DNA from: an uncultured Elusimicrobia bacterium
GTDB lineage: Bacteria > Elusimicrobiota > Elusimicrobia > Elusimicrobiales > Elusimicrobiaceae
Assembly (NCBI GenBank): GCA_947164805.1
Contig: CAMUXX010000037.1
Coordinates: forward strand, 1-7,652
Reading direction: 5' to 3'
DNA: 7,652 nucleotides
The notes beneath the pieces were generated by a model, which saw only the letters and a program-made list of their open reading frames with translations, had not been told where the DNA came from and made no database searches. Numbering within the stretch: the first letter of the stretch is position 1; each line of letters starts with the position of its first letter. The translations under genes and the position numbers were made by a program. This document shows positions 1 through 7,132 of this stretch, piece by piece.

Positions 1-897
1 TATGGTGTCATATCCCTCGTCGAGTTCTTTGAATGACGCAACCGACGCTGCTCCTATTGCTGCAATTCCTGCTGATACAACGGACATTTTCTTGCCGAAA
101 TTTTCCATTTTCTGACCTGCGGAATCACATGCATTTGCAAACTCATTCAACTTATGATTTTTCAATTCGTCGTTGACGCTCTTGAGTTCTGATTCCATCT
201 CGACGAGCGACTCGGCAATATTTACCACTTTTTCTTGGCAAGCACCGAATTTTTCTATTAAAGCAATTAAGTAATATGCACATTGGTTAAAACTGAGAGT
301 TGAACGGTAAGAATCTGCAAACATTTCTACAACTTTTCCTTTTTCTAAATCTGCTTTAATATTATCAAAAAAATGGGGGCGGCCTTCAACCAAAGATGTC
401 CCAAAAATAAACGGAAAGCGTACGACATTAAAACCTTTTGTTAAGCAAATTTGTTCTGCCAAAGCTTTGTGTTTACCGTATAAATTAACAGGTGCATAAG
501 GATCTGTTTCAACAAATTTTCTGTCTTTAGAACCCTCGCCGTAAACTGTATCGGTAGACGAATAATATAAACATTTTGCTTTACCAAATAAATTAACAGC
601 ATTTGCCAAAGCAATAATATTGATATTCCAGGCGAGTTCCGGCAATTCTTCCACCTTATCCGGGTGATGAAATGCCGCCAAATATATAATTTTTGTTTTG
701 CCGTCAATGCGGGCAGATAAAGCCTTTAAAGCATCAACATTACAAACATCCAACGGCTGCCACTCCAAACGGGAATCCTGAAAAACCGGTTTATCTTTTT
801 CAGAATAAGTTGCTAAAATTTTTTCGTCTGTATTTTCTAAAATATTTTTTATACAATAGCGGCCCAAATACCCGCTTGCACCGATAATTAAATACAT
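1..897 (-). CDS. RmlD-like NAD(P)-dependent sugar reductase/epimerase, joined in frame to a phage tape-measure-like C-terminus; partial at left edge
   Basis: Read from ATG at 897, the frame stays open for 299 codons and leaves the window without a stop. Residues 1-228 are an extended short-chain dehydrogenase. They carry the Rossmann glycine motif GASGYLG (6-12), the serine/threonine segment YYSSTDTVYG (111-120) and the catalytic Y140-x3-K144 (YGKHK). Similarity is to dTDP-4-dehydrorhamnose reductases and related nucleotide-sugar reductases. In this operon it is the best candidate to reduce the 4-keto group made by the dehydratase at 4998-6035, giving a GDP-6-deoxy-heptose; that role is inferred. 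The family is usually about 280-300 residues, so the last 50-60 residues of the enzyme are missing. From about residue 229 the protein becomes charged and coil-like, then shows FGKKMSVVSAGIAAIGAASV (267-286), typical of tail tape-measure proteins. The start is supported by AAGGAG at 906-911, 8 nt upstream, inside the end of the preceding gene. Confidence 0.8.
   Translation of the reverse strand, partial: MYLIIGASGYLGRYCIKNILENTDEKILATYSEKDKPVFQDSRLEWQPLDVCNVDALKALSARIDGKTKIIYLAAFHHPDKVEELPELAWNINIIALANAVNLFGKAKCLYYSSTDTVYGEGSKDRKFVETDPYAPVNLYGKHKALAEQICLTKGFNVVRFPFIFGTSLVEGRPHFFDNIKADLEKGKVVEMFADSYRSTLSFNQCAYYLIALIEKFGACQEKVVNIAESLVEMESELKSVNDELKNHKLNEFANACDSAGQKMENFGKKMSVVSAGIAAIGAASVASFKELDEGYDTI
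205..235. other. Junction between reductase sequence and phage tape-measure-like sequence
   Basis: To the right, the minus-strand translation is ordinary RmlD-like reductase up to about residue 224-228 (KVVNIA). To the left it is tape-measure-like. DNA from 1 to about 215 is visibly richer in G and C, with runs such as tcgacgagcgactcgg, than the AT-rich operon. The exact breakpoint cannot be fixed because both sides read through in frame. A contig misjoin and a real recombination are both possible. Confidence 0.65.
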
Positions 898-902
898 TTA
901 TT

Positions 903-2090
903 TTACTCCTTTTTACAATAAACCATTTTGACTTTCGGATTAATATAACTTGCTGCTGTTGACATATTTGAATTTGTAAAAATCAAATAATCTGCGCTAG
1001 CGGCAGTATAAACATCAAAAATAACCTCAATTGCATTTTGTAAAGAATATTGAGATTCATCTGCAGCTTTTCTATGCTGCAATTCATATCCTTCAGTATC
1101 CTTACCTAATTTTTTCTTAATCTGCTCGTATTCATCTTCCTGCTCTCTAGTCAAACGTTGAATATTCTGAAAAACAACATTTTTAGAATATTTTTTTGCA
1201 AAATAATCAATTGCATTATCGTTATCACTGGCAATAAAAAAACGCCATTTATCAGAAGAAACAAGAATATTGTTTCGACCTAGAATTTCTAGCAATTTAT
1301 TTTCCCATAATTCAATATTTGGAGAACTTTCTTTTAATTCTACAGCATGTCCCTTACAGCGGATAAATGCGGATACAACAAAATATCCTTTTAAATTTTT
1401 TTCTGCGAAATCATTGATCTTTTTTTGTATTTCCGGTTTTAAATGAATATATCTTTTTAGTGTTTCATTATATTTTTTACGAAAAACAGGAAAATATTTT
1501 TTATCATTATAAAGATTATAAGAATTTAATGCAGTTAAATTCGGTTCTTTTGACTCATTGTAATCCATATCAGACAGTATTTTGGTAGCATAGTGATACA
1601 TTTTATTCGTCTCGTATATTTCAGCATCAATTAATAGAGGATATGGATTCTCAAAAAGTTTATAAAAGATATTTCCATCATTTTTAGTGCCATAACAAAA
1701 AGAAATTAACTTTAAATGATTATTAGCAGAAAGATTTACATGCCTTAACATAAGGTGATATAAACCCCAATCCGGTAAAATAATTTCGTTTTCTTCCGCA
1801 TACACAAGATGTGAAACATAATTATTAAATATTGAAAAGAAGCCTGCATCTGTACACGGTAAAACAATTATTTTTTTATTTTTTAATTTTTTAGGCAGTA
1901 AAAAAGGTACATAAGGAATGTTGTAAAAAGCTATTCTACATTGATTTTTGTATTTAATCAAACGCCTTCTTATCCTATGAGTAGGCCATATAAAAATAAG
2001 AATACTTAAAATAAAGGAACATAATACTGCCTTAAAAATTATCAAAAAACATTTAATATATGCCATAATAAAAATAAAAAATCTTCTCAT
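903..2090 (-). CDS. Membrane-anchored glycosyltransferase of the fucosyltransferase-like (GT-B) superfamily
   Basis: 395 residues. Residues about 5-36 form one long hydrophobic segment followed by a basic stretch (HRIRRRLIKYK), consistent with an N-terminal membrane anchor and the catalytic domain on the cytoplasmic side. The rest matches the layout of NodZ / O-fucosyltransferase-type enzymes. It has an N-terminal GFFSIFNNYVSHLVYAEEN (83-101) followed by LPDWG, a donor-binding-like segment VVSAFIRCKGH (238-248) where the family has an HxR-type motif, FFIASDND (284-291), and the C-terminal block SADYLIFTNSNMSTAASY (365-382). These enzymes typically use GDP-sugars, which suits a locus making a GDP-heptose. 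The acceptor and exact sugar are unknown. The start is supported by AAGGAA 8 nt upstream. The gene begins 15 nt after the HddC-GmhB stop, and its last codons hold the ribosome binding site of the next gene. The fold assignment is from motif recognition only. Confidence 0.7.
   Translation of the reverse strand: MRRFFIFIMAYIKCFLIIFKAVLCSFILSILIFIWPTHRIRRRLIKYKNQCRIAFYNIPYVPFLLPKKLKNKKIIVLPCTDAGFFSIFNNYVSHLVYAEENEIILPDWGLYHLMLRHVNLSANNHLKLISFCYGTKNDGNIFYKLFENPYPLLIDAEIYETNKMYHYATKILSDMDYNESKEPNLTALNSYNLYNDKKYFPVFRKKYNETLKRYIHLKPEIQKKINDFAEKNLKGYFVVSAFIRCKGHAVELKESSPNIELWENKLLEILGRNNILVSSDKWRFFIASDNDNAIDYFAKKYSKNVVFQNIQRLTREQEDEYEQIKKKLGKDTEGYELQHRKAADESQYSLQNAIEVIFDVYTAASADYLIFTNSNMSTAASYINPKVKMVYCKKE
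906..911 (-). promoter_or_regulatory. Ribosome binding site for the RmlD-like reductase
   Basis: AAGGAG on the minus strand, 8 nt before the ATG at 897. It lies inside the last two sense codons (AAG GAG) of the upstream glycosyltransferase, so the two genes are probably translationally coupled. It supports 897 as the start. Confidence 0.75.
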
Positions 2091-2105
2091 TTCTTTTATT
2101 CCTTG

Positions 2106-3320
2106 TTAATTAACTTTCCATACTTCATCTGCATTAGTTTCTTGGCTTCCGCGTAAATTACTCTCATTAATTAGACGAATTGTTTTGCCTATTCCCGCTG
2201 ATTTCGCCGCCAAAATATCCGTTTCCGCATCACCTATTAAAACAGACTGTGCTAAATCAATATTGTGTTCTTTTGCCGCACGCAATATCATACCGGGGTT
2301 TGGTTTGCGGTAAAAAGAATTGCGTTTATATTTCCCCTGCCCCTCAGGATGATAAGGGCAAAAATATTCTGCTGTAACAGGGCAGCCTTCCTCTTTAAAT
2401 TTAGCATGAATAAAATCACGCAACTTTAAATAATCTTCTTCGCTATAAATTCCTTTTGCTATTCCGGCCTGGTTAGTAACCACGATAATATCATATCCTT
2501 TATTTTTATAATCACGGCACAAATCAAAAATGCCGTCCATAAACTCACATTCTTCAATTTTATGCAAGTGATGTTTATCAGCATTAATTACGCCGTCACG
2601 GTCAAGAAATAATGCTTTTTTATGTGGTTTGCCGAAGATTACATACTTTAATTCACGGCAAGCCCTGGCATAACTTTCCGGGATTCCTATATCAATAAAA
2701 TAATCATCTGCCTGAATATAAAGCGGTTTTAGTATATCAATTTTAGGTTCCAATAAATCTTTTTCAAATGAAAACTTTTTAGGTAAATCTTTTGTAAATA
2801 AATCGCGTCTTATTTTGTAAACACCAACATTAATTAATCCGGGTGTAGGTTCCGGTTGCTTTTCTAAAAAAGATATAATACGCCCGTTTTCAACTTCCGC
2901 CCGGCCATATCTGTTGGCATTATCAACTTGTTTCAGCAAAACGGCAAATTTTTCATTTTCTGTTTTTTTGATAAAATATTGATAATCAGTTTGAACATAA
3001 GTATCACCGTTTAAAACAATTGCTTCATTCAAGTCAAATAAATCAAAAGCCTGTTTAATGGCACCGCCGGTTCCCAAGGGATCATCTTCTTCTGAATACA
3101 AAATAGGCACGCCTAAAAAATTATCACCAAAATGTTTTCTTATAATGTCTTTAAGATAAGATACACACAAAACAATTCTTTCAGGATCACAAAATAAAAC
3201 TTCCCTAATTAAAAGTTCCAAAAACGGTGTACCGTTAATATCTGCCATTGGTTTTGGAACATCTTTAATAACTGACTGCAAACGTTTACCGAAACCGCCT
3301 GCTAAAATCACGAAGTTCAT
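2106..3320 (-). CDS. hddC-gmhB: Bifunctional D-glycero-D-manno-heptose 1-phosphate guanylyltransferase / heptose bisphosphate phosphatase (HddC-GmhB fusion)
   Basis: 404 residues in two domains. Residues 1 to about 230 are a sugar-nucleotidyltransferase with the loop LAGGFGKRL (6-14), K23 in VPKP, metal-binding D106 in LNGDTY and D210 in FIDIGIPESY, matching HddC, which makes GDP-D,D-heptose from the 1-phosphate and GTP. Residues about 234-390 are a HAD histidinol-phosphatase-type domain. It has nucleophile D240 and D242 in LFLDRDGVIN, T282 in VTNQAGIAKG, K339 in YRKPNPGM, and D364/D368 in IGDAETD. This is GmhB-like and would remove the 7-phosphate from heptose 1,7-bisphosphate. Fusion puts two consecutive-order steps in one chain: phosphatase first, transferase second. 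The GmhB zinc loop is degenerate: C321 is kept, but the other usual ligand positions are Y323, S335 and Y337. The start codon overlaps the kinase stop as ATGA. The nearest strong AGGAG is 14 nt away, so coupled translation is likely. Confidence 0.88.
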   Translation of the reverse strand: MNFVILAGGFGKRLQSVIKDVPKPMADINGTPFLELLIREVLFCDPERIVLCVSYLKDIIRKHFGDNFLGVPILYSEEDDPLGTGGAIKQAFDLFDLNEAIVLNGDTYVQTDYQYFIKKTENEKFAVLLKQVDNANRYGRAEVENGRIISFLEKQPEPTPGLINVGVYKIRRDLFTKDLPKKFSFEKDLLEPKIDILKPLYIQADDYFIDIGIPESYARACRELKYVIFGKPHKKALFLDRDGVINADKHHLHKIEECEFMDGIFDLCRDYKNKGYDIIVVTNQAGIAKGIYSEEDYLKLRDFIHAKFKEEGCPVTAEYFCPYHPEGQGKYKRNSFYRKPNPGMILRAAKEHNIDLAQSVLIGDAETDILAAKSAGIGKTIRLINESNLRGSQETNADEVWKVN

Positions 3321-4387
3321 GGTTTCAATTTGATCTCCTGTGTTTGATTTTGCATATGTATATAATCGCGTTTTTCATAGGTAGAAGGATGATATTGCTT
3401 AGGCGAATAATAAATTATTTGGCAACCTTGGTCATCAAATTTAAACGGCACGTGAATTAAATTGCGCAAAGATTTCTTAATATCATGCTGTTTTTCCTGC
3501 GGAGCATAAAAAAGAATAAAGCCCCCGCCGCCTGCACCTAATATTTTACCACCCAAGGCACCGTTATCTATACCTGCCTGGTAAATTTCATCAATTAAAG
3601 AATTGCTGATTTTATCAGTCAAAGATTTTTTTAACATCCAGGTTTCATGCAGCATGCGTCCAAAATCATCCAAATCTTCACTTTCCGAAGTTAATATATG
3701 GCAGGCCTCGCTTACCATTTGCTGCATCCGTATGAGCTGTGCTGTTTTATCTTTTGTGTTTTTGACTTGCTTTTCTGCAATATCTGAAGAAGTACGCGAT
3801 ATACCCGTAAAAAATAACATAAGCCGGTCATTAAAAGCTGTTTTACGCTTTTCGCTAATTACAACAGGATTTACCGAAAAAGATGAATTTTGATTAATAT
3901 GAATATGATTTAAACCTCCGTAAGAGGCTGCAATTTGATCTTGAATACCACCGTTTTCTTGCAAAATTTGACGTTCCAATTTAATTGTTTCTTTAGCCAG
4001 TCCGTATTTTGTTATCATTTCCCCTTTTAAAGCAAAAATAGATTGTATTAACCCGGCACAAAAACAAGAACTGGATCCTAAACCCGAACGCGCTGGCAAA
4101 TCACATTGATTACTGATTTCAACACCTTGCGTGATATTATAATATTTCAATGCTTCGCGAATAGCATTATGTTGTATATGCTCAATATTATCAGGGTATT
4201 CTAATATCTTCCATGCAATTCTATTTCGGTATTCTGAATGGAAGGGCGGTAAATATCTGCAACTGATATAATTATAATGATTAATGGTGGCGGAAAGAAC
4301 ATCCCCACCATGTTCTTCATAGTACGTATGGTAATCTGTACCGCCGCCGAAAAAAGATATACGATATGGAGTTCTGGTAATAATCAT
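3317..4387 (-). CDS. hddA: D-glycero-alpha-D-manno-heptose 7-phosphate kinase (HddA-type GHMP kinase)
   Basis: 356 residues, a normal length for the family. N-terminal TPYRISFFGGGTDYHTYY (6-23) is the substrate-binding opening typical of HddA-like kinases. The ATP-binding GHMP motif is LPARSGLGSSS (97-107). D150 in GGIQDQIAASYGG is the likely catalytic aspartate. The C-terminal glycine motif is KILGAGGGGF (281-290). In this pathway the enzyme phosphorylates C1 of D-glycero-D-manno-heptose 7-phosphate to the 1,7-bisphosphate. A related fucose or other sugar kinase is possible from motifs alone, but GmhA immediately before it and HddC-GmhB immediately after make the heptose role much more likely. 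The ATG overlaps the gmhA stop by one base (TAATG), and the stop overlaps the next start as ATGA. Only a weak AAGG precedes the start, so translation probably depends on gmhA. Confidence 0.87.
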   Translation of the reverse strand: MIITRTPYRISFFGGGTDYHTYYEEHGGDVLSATINHYNYISCRYLPPFHSEYRNRIAWKILEYPDNIEHIQHNAIREALKYYNITQGVEISNQCDLPARSGLGSSSCFCAGLIQSIFALKGEMITKYGLAKETIKLERQILQENGGIQDQIAASYGGLNHIHINQNSSFSVNPVVISEKRKTAFNDRLMLFFTGISRTSSDIAEKQVKNTKDKTAQLIRMQQMVSEACHILTSESEDLDDFGRMLHETWMLKKSLTDKISNSLIDEIYQAGIDNGALGGKILGAGGGGFILFYAPQEKQHDIKKSLRNLIHVPFKFDDQGCQIIYYSPKQYHPSTYEKRDYIHMQNQTQEIKLKP

Positions 4388-4974
4388 TATAAAACCTTGT
4401 CTTTTGATTTACCGAAAAAATGAGTTTCAACAATACCGCAAAGCAAGTGCCCGCAGGCTATATGCATCTCTTGAATATTATTTGTTGTATTTGAAGGTAC
4501 ATTTAAGCATATATCGGCAAGTTCCCTCATTTTCCCACCGTGTTCACCGGTAAAAGCAACTGTTTTGATACCCTTTTCTTTAGCAGCAGCAAAGGCCTCT
4601 ATTATATTTTTTGAGTTACCGGAAGTAGATATACCAACCAAAACATCACCTTCATTACCAATACCGCGTAATTGGCGTACAAATACTTTATCATAACCAT
4701 AATCATTACCGATTGCGGTTAAAGCAGAAGTATCCACGGTTAAACTTAAAGCGGGCATTGCCTCTCTGTCAATTTTATAACGTCCCATTAATTCCGCTGC
4801 CAAATGCTGGGAATCAGCGGCAGAGCCGCCATTACCGCAAAAAATTATTTTTTTACCATTTGTCAAAGCTTCAATCCATATTCCGGCAATTTGTTCAATT
4901 ATATCTGCTTTATCTTTAAGTTTGATAAAATTTTGTGAAATTTGTTCAAAAGAATTTTTAATACTATTAATCAT
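4387..4974 (-). CDS. gmhA: Phosphoheptose isomerase (sedoheptulose 7-phosphate isomerase)
   Basis: 195 residues, the usual GmhA size, and a single SIS-domain protein. It converts sedoheptulose 7-phosphate to D-glycero-D-manno-heptose 7-phosphate in the cytoplasm, the first committed step of heptose synthesis. The phosphate-binding segments are FCGNGGSAADSQHLAAEL (45-62) and GISTSGNS (114-121). The four residues matching the catalytic/zinc set known from E. coli GmhA are all present with the right spacing: H57 and E61 in HLAAE, and Q168 and H176 in the NIQEMHIACGH segment. The start is supported by GGAAG 7 nt upstream, with 23 nt separating it from the dehydratase stop. Because the operon continues to GDP-activated rather than ADP-activated heptose, this copy is likely dedicated to a capsule or O-chain. 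It could also serve LPS core synthesis if the genome has no other gmhA. Confidence 0.94.
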   Translation of the reverse strand: MINSIKNSFEQISQNFIKLKDKADIIEQIAGIWIEALTNGKKIIFCGNGGSAADSQHLAAELMGRYKIDREAMPALSLTVDTSALTAIGNDYGYDKVFVRQLRGIGNEGDVLVGISTSGNSKNIIEAFAAAKEKGIKTVAFTGEHGGKMRELADICLNVPSNTTNNIQEMHIACGHLLCGIVETHFFGKSKDKVL

Positions 4975-4997
4975 TTTTTATCTTCCGTAAATTATAA

Positions 4998-6035
4998 TTA
5001 TCTTTGTAAAAATTTCTCTCCGTGAGAGATACGCTCACGCCAATAATCTAACAAATCCTTCATTGTTTTTTCATAAGGAATTTCAGGTTCCCAGCCGGTA
5101 TGTTCTTTAAATTTGCGGCAATCAGGCACTTGTAAGTCCGCATCAATAGGGCGCAAGCGCTCGGGATCAATTTCAATTTTGATTTGATCTTTCATCTTGG
5201 AAAATGAAATCAGTGTATTTAAAGTATCACCTACTTCGCAAGTATATGAACCGCCGATATTATAATATTCTCCTGCGACAGGTTTAACAGTAACAAGCAT
5301 GTAATAAGCACGAACGGCATCACGAACATCAGCGTAAGTTCTTAGAGATTTAAGATTTCCGACTTTTACAACAGGCGGAATAAGCCCTGCCTCAATCATA
5401 GCAATTTGTTTTGCAAAGGTTGATTCATGAAACACATCCCCTCTCCTTGGGCCGGTATGGGTAAACATTCTTGTTGTCATTACTGTCATACCGTAAGCCT
5501 CTGCATAATAACGGCCTAATAAGTCTGTACCGACTTTAGAAATTGCATAAGGTGAGGCTGGGTGAAAGGGACATTCTTCATGAATACCGGTTTCAGGTTT
5601 CTTCTCGGGTGGAATCTTTCCAAAGACTTCAGAGGAAGCACAAACATGAATAACAGGATGATAGTTTTTATCATTTTCCATTACTAAACGGATACTTTCC
5701 AACAACCTGCAAGTTCCCAAAATATTTGTATTAAGTGTATCAACAGGCGCAGTAAAACTCGTTTGAGGATAACTTTGGGCCGCTAAATGGAAAACATAAT
5801 CCGGCTTTACATTTTGTATTACCGTTATTAAGGAAATTTGATCGTTTAAATCTGCATACTCAAAAAAGAGCCTGTCTTTTTTGTTCGCTCTTTCCAATAA
5901 ATGCGAAACGTTATCAAGTGGGCTTCTCCACCTGCAAACGCCGTATACATCCCAATCTGTATTTTCTAATAAAAAATCACAAAGATGCGATCCTACCATC
6001 CCTGTAACACCTGTTATTAATGCTTTTTTTGCCAT
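4998..6035 (-). CDS. GDP-sugar 4,6-dehydratase, GDP-mannose dehydratase family, probably acting on GDP-D-glycero-D-manno-heptose (DmhA-like)
   Basis: 345 residues, a full-length extended SDR. It has the NAD(P)-binding motif GVTGMVGSH (9-17), HLAAQSYPQTSF (83-94) typical of GDP-mannose 4,6-dehydratases, the dehydratase catalytic set S134-S135-E136 in CASSEVFG, and Y163-x3-K167 (YAISK). RMFTHTGPRRGD (189-200) and RTYADVRDA (232-240) are also family-typical. The enzyme removes water to form the 4-keto-6-deoxy sugar nucleotide. Gmd itself would make GDP-4-keto-6-deoxy-mannose, but this operon has no mannose activation genes and a full GDP-heptose set. I therefore infer a GDP-heptose 4,6-dehydratase like DmhA of Yersinia or WcbK of Burkholderia. 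AGGAG at 6045-6049, 9 nt upstream and inside the preceding gene, supports the start. The ATG directly follows the glycosyltransferase TAA with no gap. Confidence 0.85.
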   Translation of the reverse strand: MAKKALITGVTGMVGSHLCDFLLENTDWDVYGVCRWRSPLDNVSHLLERANKKDRLFFEYADLNDQISLITVIQNVKPDYVFHLAAQSYPQTSFTAPVDTLNTNILGTCRLLESIRLVMENDKNYHPVIHVCASSEVFGKIPPEKKPETGIHEECPFHPASPYAISKVGTDLLGRYYAEAYGMTVMTTRMFTHTGPRRGDVFHESTFAKQIAMIEAGLIPPVVKVGNLKSLRTYADVRDAVRAYYMLVTVKPVAGEYYNIGGSYTCEVGDTLNTLISFSKMKDQIKIEIDPERLRPIDADLQVPDCRKFKEHTGWEPEIPYEKTMKDLLDYWRERISHGEKFLQR

Positions 6036-6959
6036 TTAAACTTTCTCCTGTTTTATTAAATGAAATTTTGCTAATAAGGCATATAATTTTGCCCTTTGTT
6101 CCCGCCTAAACTGTTTAATAACTCTCTTAAGATGTGACCAGCGTAAAAAGAAATGATCCCCCATCAATTGTTTTAGTTGTCTGTATATTTCTTGATCCCC
6201 AGTAAAACCCGATGCAAAACTTGCAAGAATTTTTTTGTTTATTAAAATCATCTTTTTTGGTTTAAGTGAAAAAGATTTAAAAAATGATATTATATCAGTT
6301 GCCACAGGAATTACATCACCTTTTAATTTTCGTTTATATTCTTCACTATATTCAGACGGTTGATAAAAATATTTTATACCAGGCACAGTGACTATGCGTT
6401 TTGCATAAAAAAATGCCCTAAAAAGAAAAGGGCTGTCCTCATACCTAACTGATTCCATAAAGAGAATATTTTTATTATCCAGGAAAGATTTCCTAAACAT
6501 CTTGTCAAAAGAAGCACCGTTTGTAATCAATGAGAACTTATCTTTAAAAGATTCCAATACTTTCAATTTACCATGCCTTGTAATATTTCTTCCCTTTATA
6601 TAAATTTCACCCCATGCAATATCCGCATCATATTTTTTGATATATTCCAAAAGAGATGAATAAAAATTTTCTGATACTAAATCATCACTCTCAGCAAAAC
6701 AAACCCATTTGCCGGTAGCATGTTTTAAACCGATATTTCTTGCCCCGCCTGGACCGGTGTTTTCCTCTTGAAACACAACTTTTATTCTATTATCGGCTAT
6801 ACTATTAATTATTTTCAGGGAATTATCCCCACATTCCCGTAACACGACAATTATCTCTAAATTCTTATACGTGTTACGGCAAACCGTTTTTAAACATGCT
6901 TCAATTGTTTTTTCGGCCTGATAAGCCGGAATAATGACTGAAATCAAATCGTTTGTCAT
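6036..6959 (-). CDS. Family 2 glycosyltransferase with an altered nucleotide-binding loop
   Basis: 307 residues, probably cytoplasmic or membrane-associated; no clear transmembrane helix. It is GT-A fold: ISVIIPAYQAEKTIEACL (6-23) is the classical GT2 opening. NTGPGGARNIGLKHATGKWV (67-86) and the DxD-equivalent ESDD (90-93) in FAESDDLV follow. YEDSPFLFRA (173-182) supplies an acidic pair at the usual catalytic-base position. The DDGS motif normally found after strand two is absent: residues 38-48 read VVLRECGDNSL. In GT2 enzymes the first aspartate of DDGS contacts the nucleotide base, so donor preference may differ. The C-terminal quarter is basic (RVIKQFRREQRAKLY), perhaps for membrane contact. 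It is the first gene of the operon. AAGGGG at 6967-6972 lies 7 nt before the ATG; an earlier ATG at 6967 is out of frame. Donor and acceptor are unknown. Confidence 0.85.
   Translation of the reverse strand: MTNDLISVIIPAYQAEKTIEACLKTVCRNTYKNLEIIVVLRECGDNSLKIINSIADNRIKVVFQEENTGPGGARNIGLKHATGKWVCFAESDDLVSENFYSSLLEYIKKYDADIAWGEIYIKGRNITRHGKLKVLESFKDKFSLITNGASFDKMFRKSFLDNKNILFMESVRYEDSPFLFRAFFYAKRIVTVPGIKYFYQPSEYSEEYKRKLKGDVIPVATDIISFFKSFSLKPKKMILINKKILASFASGFTGDQEIYRQLKQLMGDHFFLRWSHLKRVIKQFRREQRAKLYALLAKFHLIKQEKV
6045..6050 (-). promoter_or_regulatory. Ribosome binding site for the dehydratase
   Basis: CAGGAG on the minus strand ends 9 nt before the ATG at 6035. It overlaps the last codons of the glycosyltransferase and supports the chosen start and coupled translation. 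Confidence 0.7.
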
Positions 6960-6966
6960 TGTACAT

Positions 6967-6972
6967 CCCCTT
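6967..6972 (-). promoter_or_regulatory. Ribosome binding site for the first operon gene
   Basis: AAGGGG on the minus strand, 7 nt before the ATG at 6959. It supports that start over the out-of-frame ATG 8 nt upstream. Confidence 0.65.
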
Positions 6973-7034
6973 TTGTAACAAAACCAAAAGATGTCTAATT
7001 TGCCATATATTCTGCAAATTAAACCACTATAATT

Positions 7035-7043
7035 ATTATAGCA
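7035..7043 (-). promoter_or_regulatory. Probable extended -10 promoter element of the heptose operon
   Basis: The minus strand reads TGC-TATAAT, a perfect -10 hexamer with the extended TGn, about 75 nt before the first operon ATG. No good TTGACA-like -35 lies 16-18 nt upstream, which an extended -10 can tolerate. The element sits in a near-palindrome (7027-7041, ctataattattatag), so a plus-strand TATAAT is also present at 7028-7033. No other convincing promoter was seen inside the operon. Confidence 0.45.
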
Positions 7044-7132
7044 AAATTAATTAACTTTATATCTTAAACACTCAAGTATGCTTAATATTTGCTAAAATAT
7101 ATATTAGAAGTTGAAAATTTGCTTAATTTAAT

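Noticed and set aside
441..707. 88-codon minus-strand open frame
   Set aside because: It lies inside the reductase gene in another frame; its translation has no motif, while the reductase frame shows clear SDR motifs across the same bases.
693..887. 64-codon plus-strand open frame
   Set aside because: It is antisense to the Rossmann-fold part of the reductase and has no recognisable protein features.
2180..2377. 65-codon plus-strand open frame
   Set aside because: It is antisense to the HAD domain of the HddC-GmhB fusion, with proline-rich low-complexity translation and no family match.
3603..3893. 96-codon plus-strand open frame
   Set aside because: It is antisense to the conserved kinase gene, which explains the sequence fully.
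4713..4919. 68-codon plus-strand open frame
   Set aside because: It is antisense to gmhA, whose catalytic residues are all present in the minus-strand reading.
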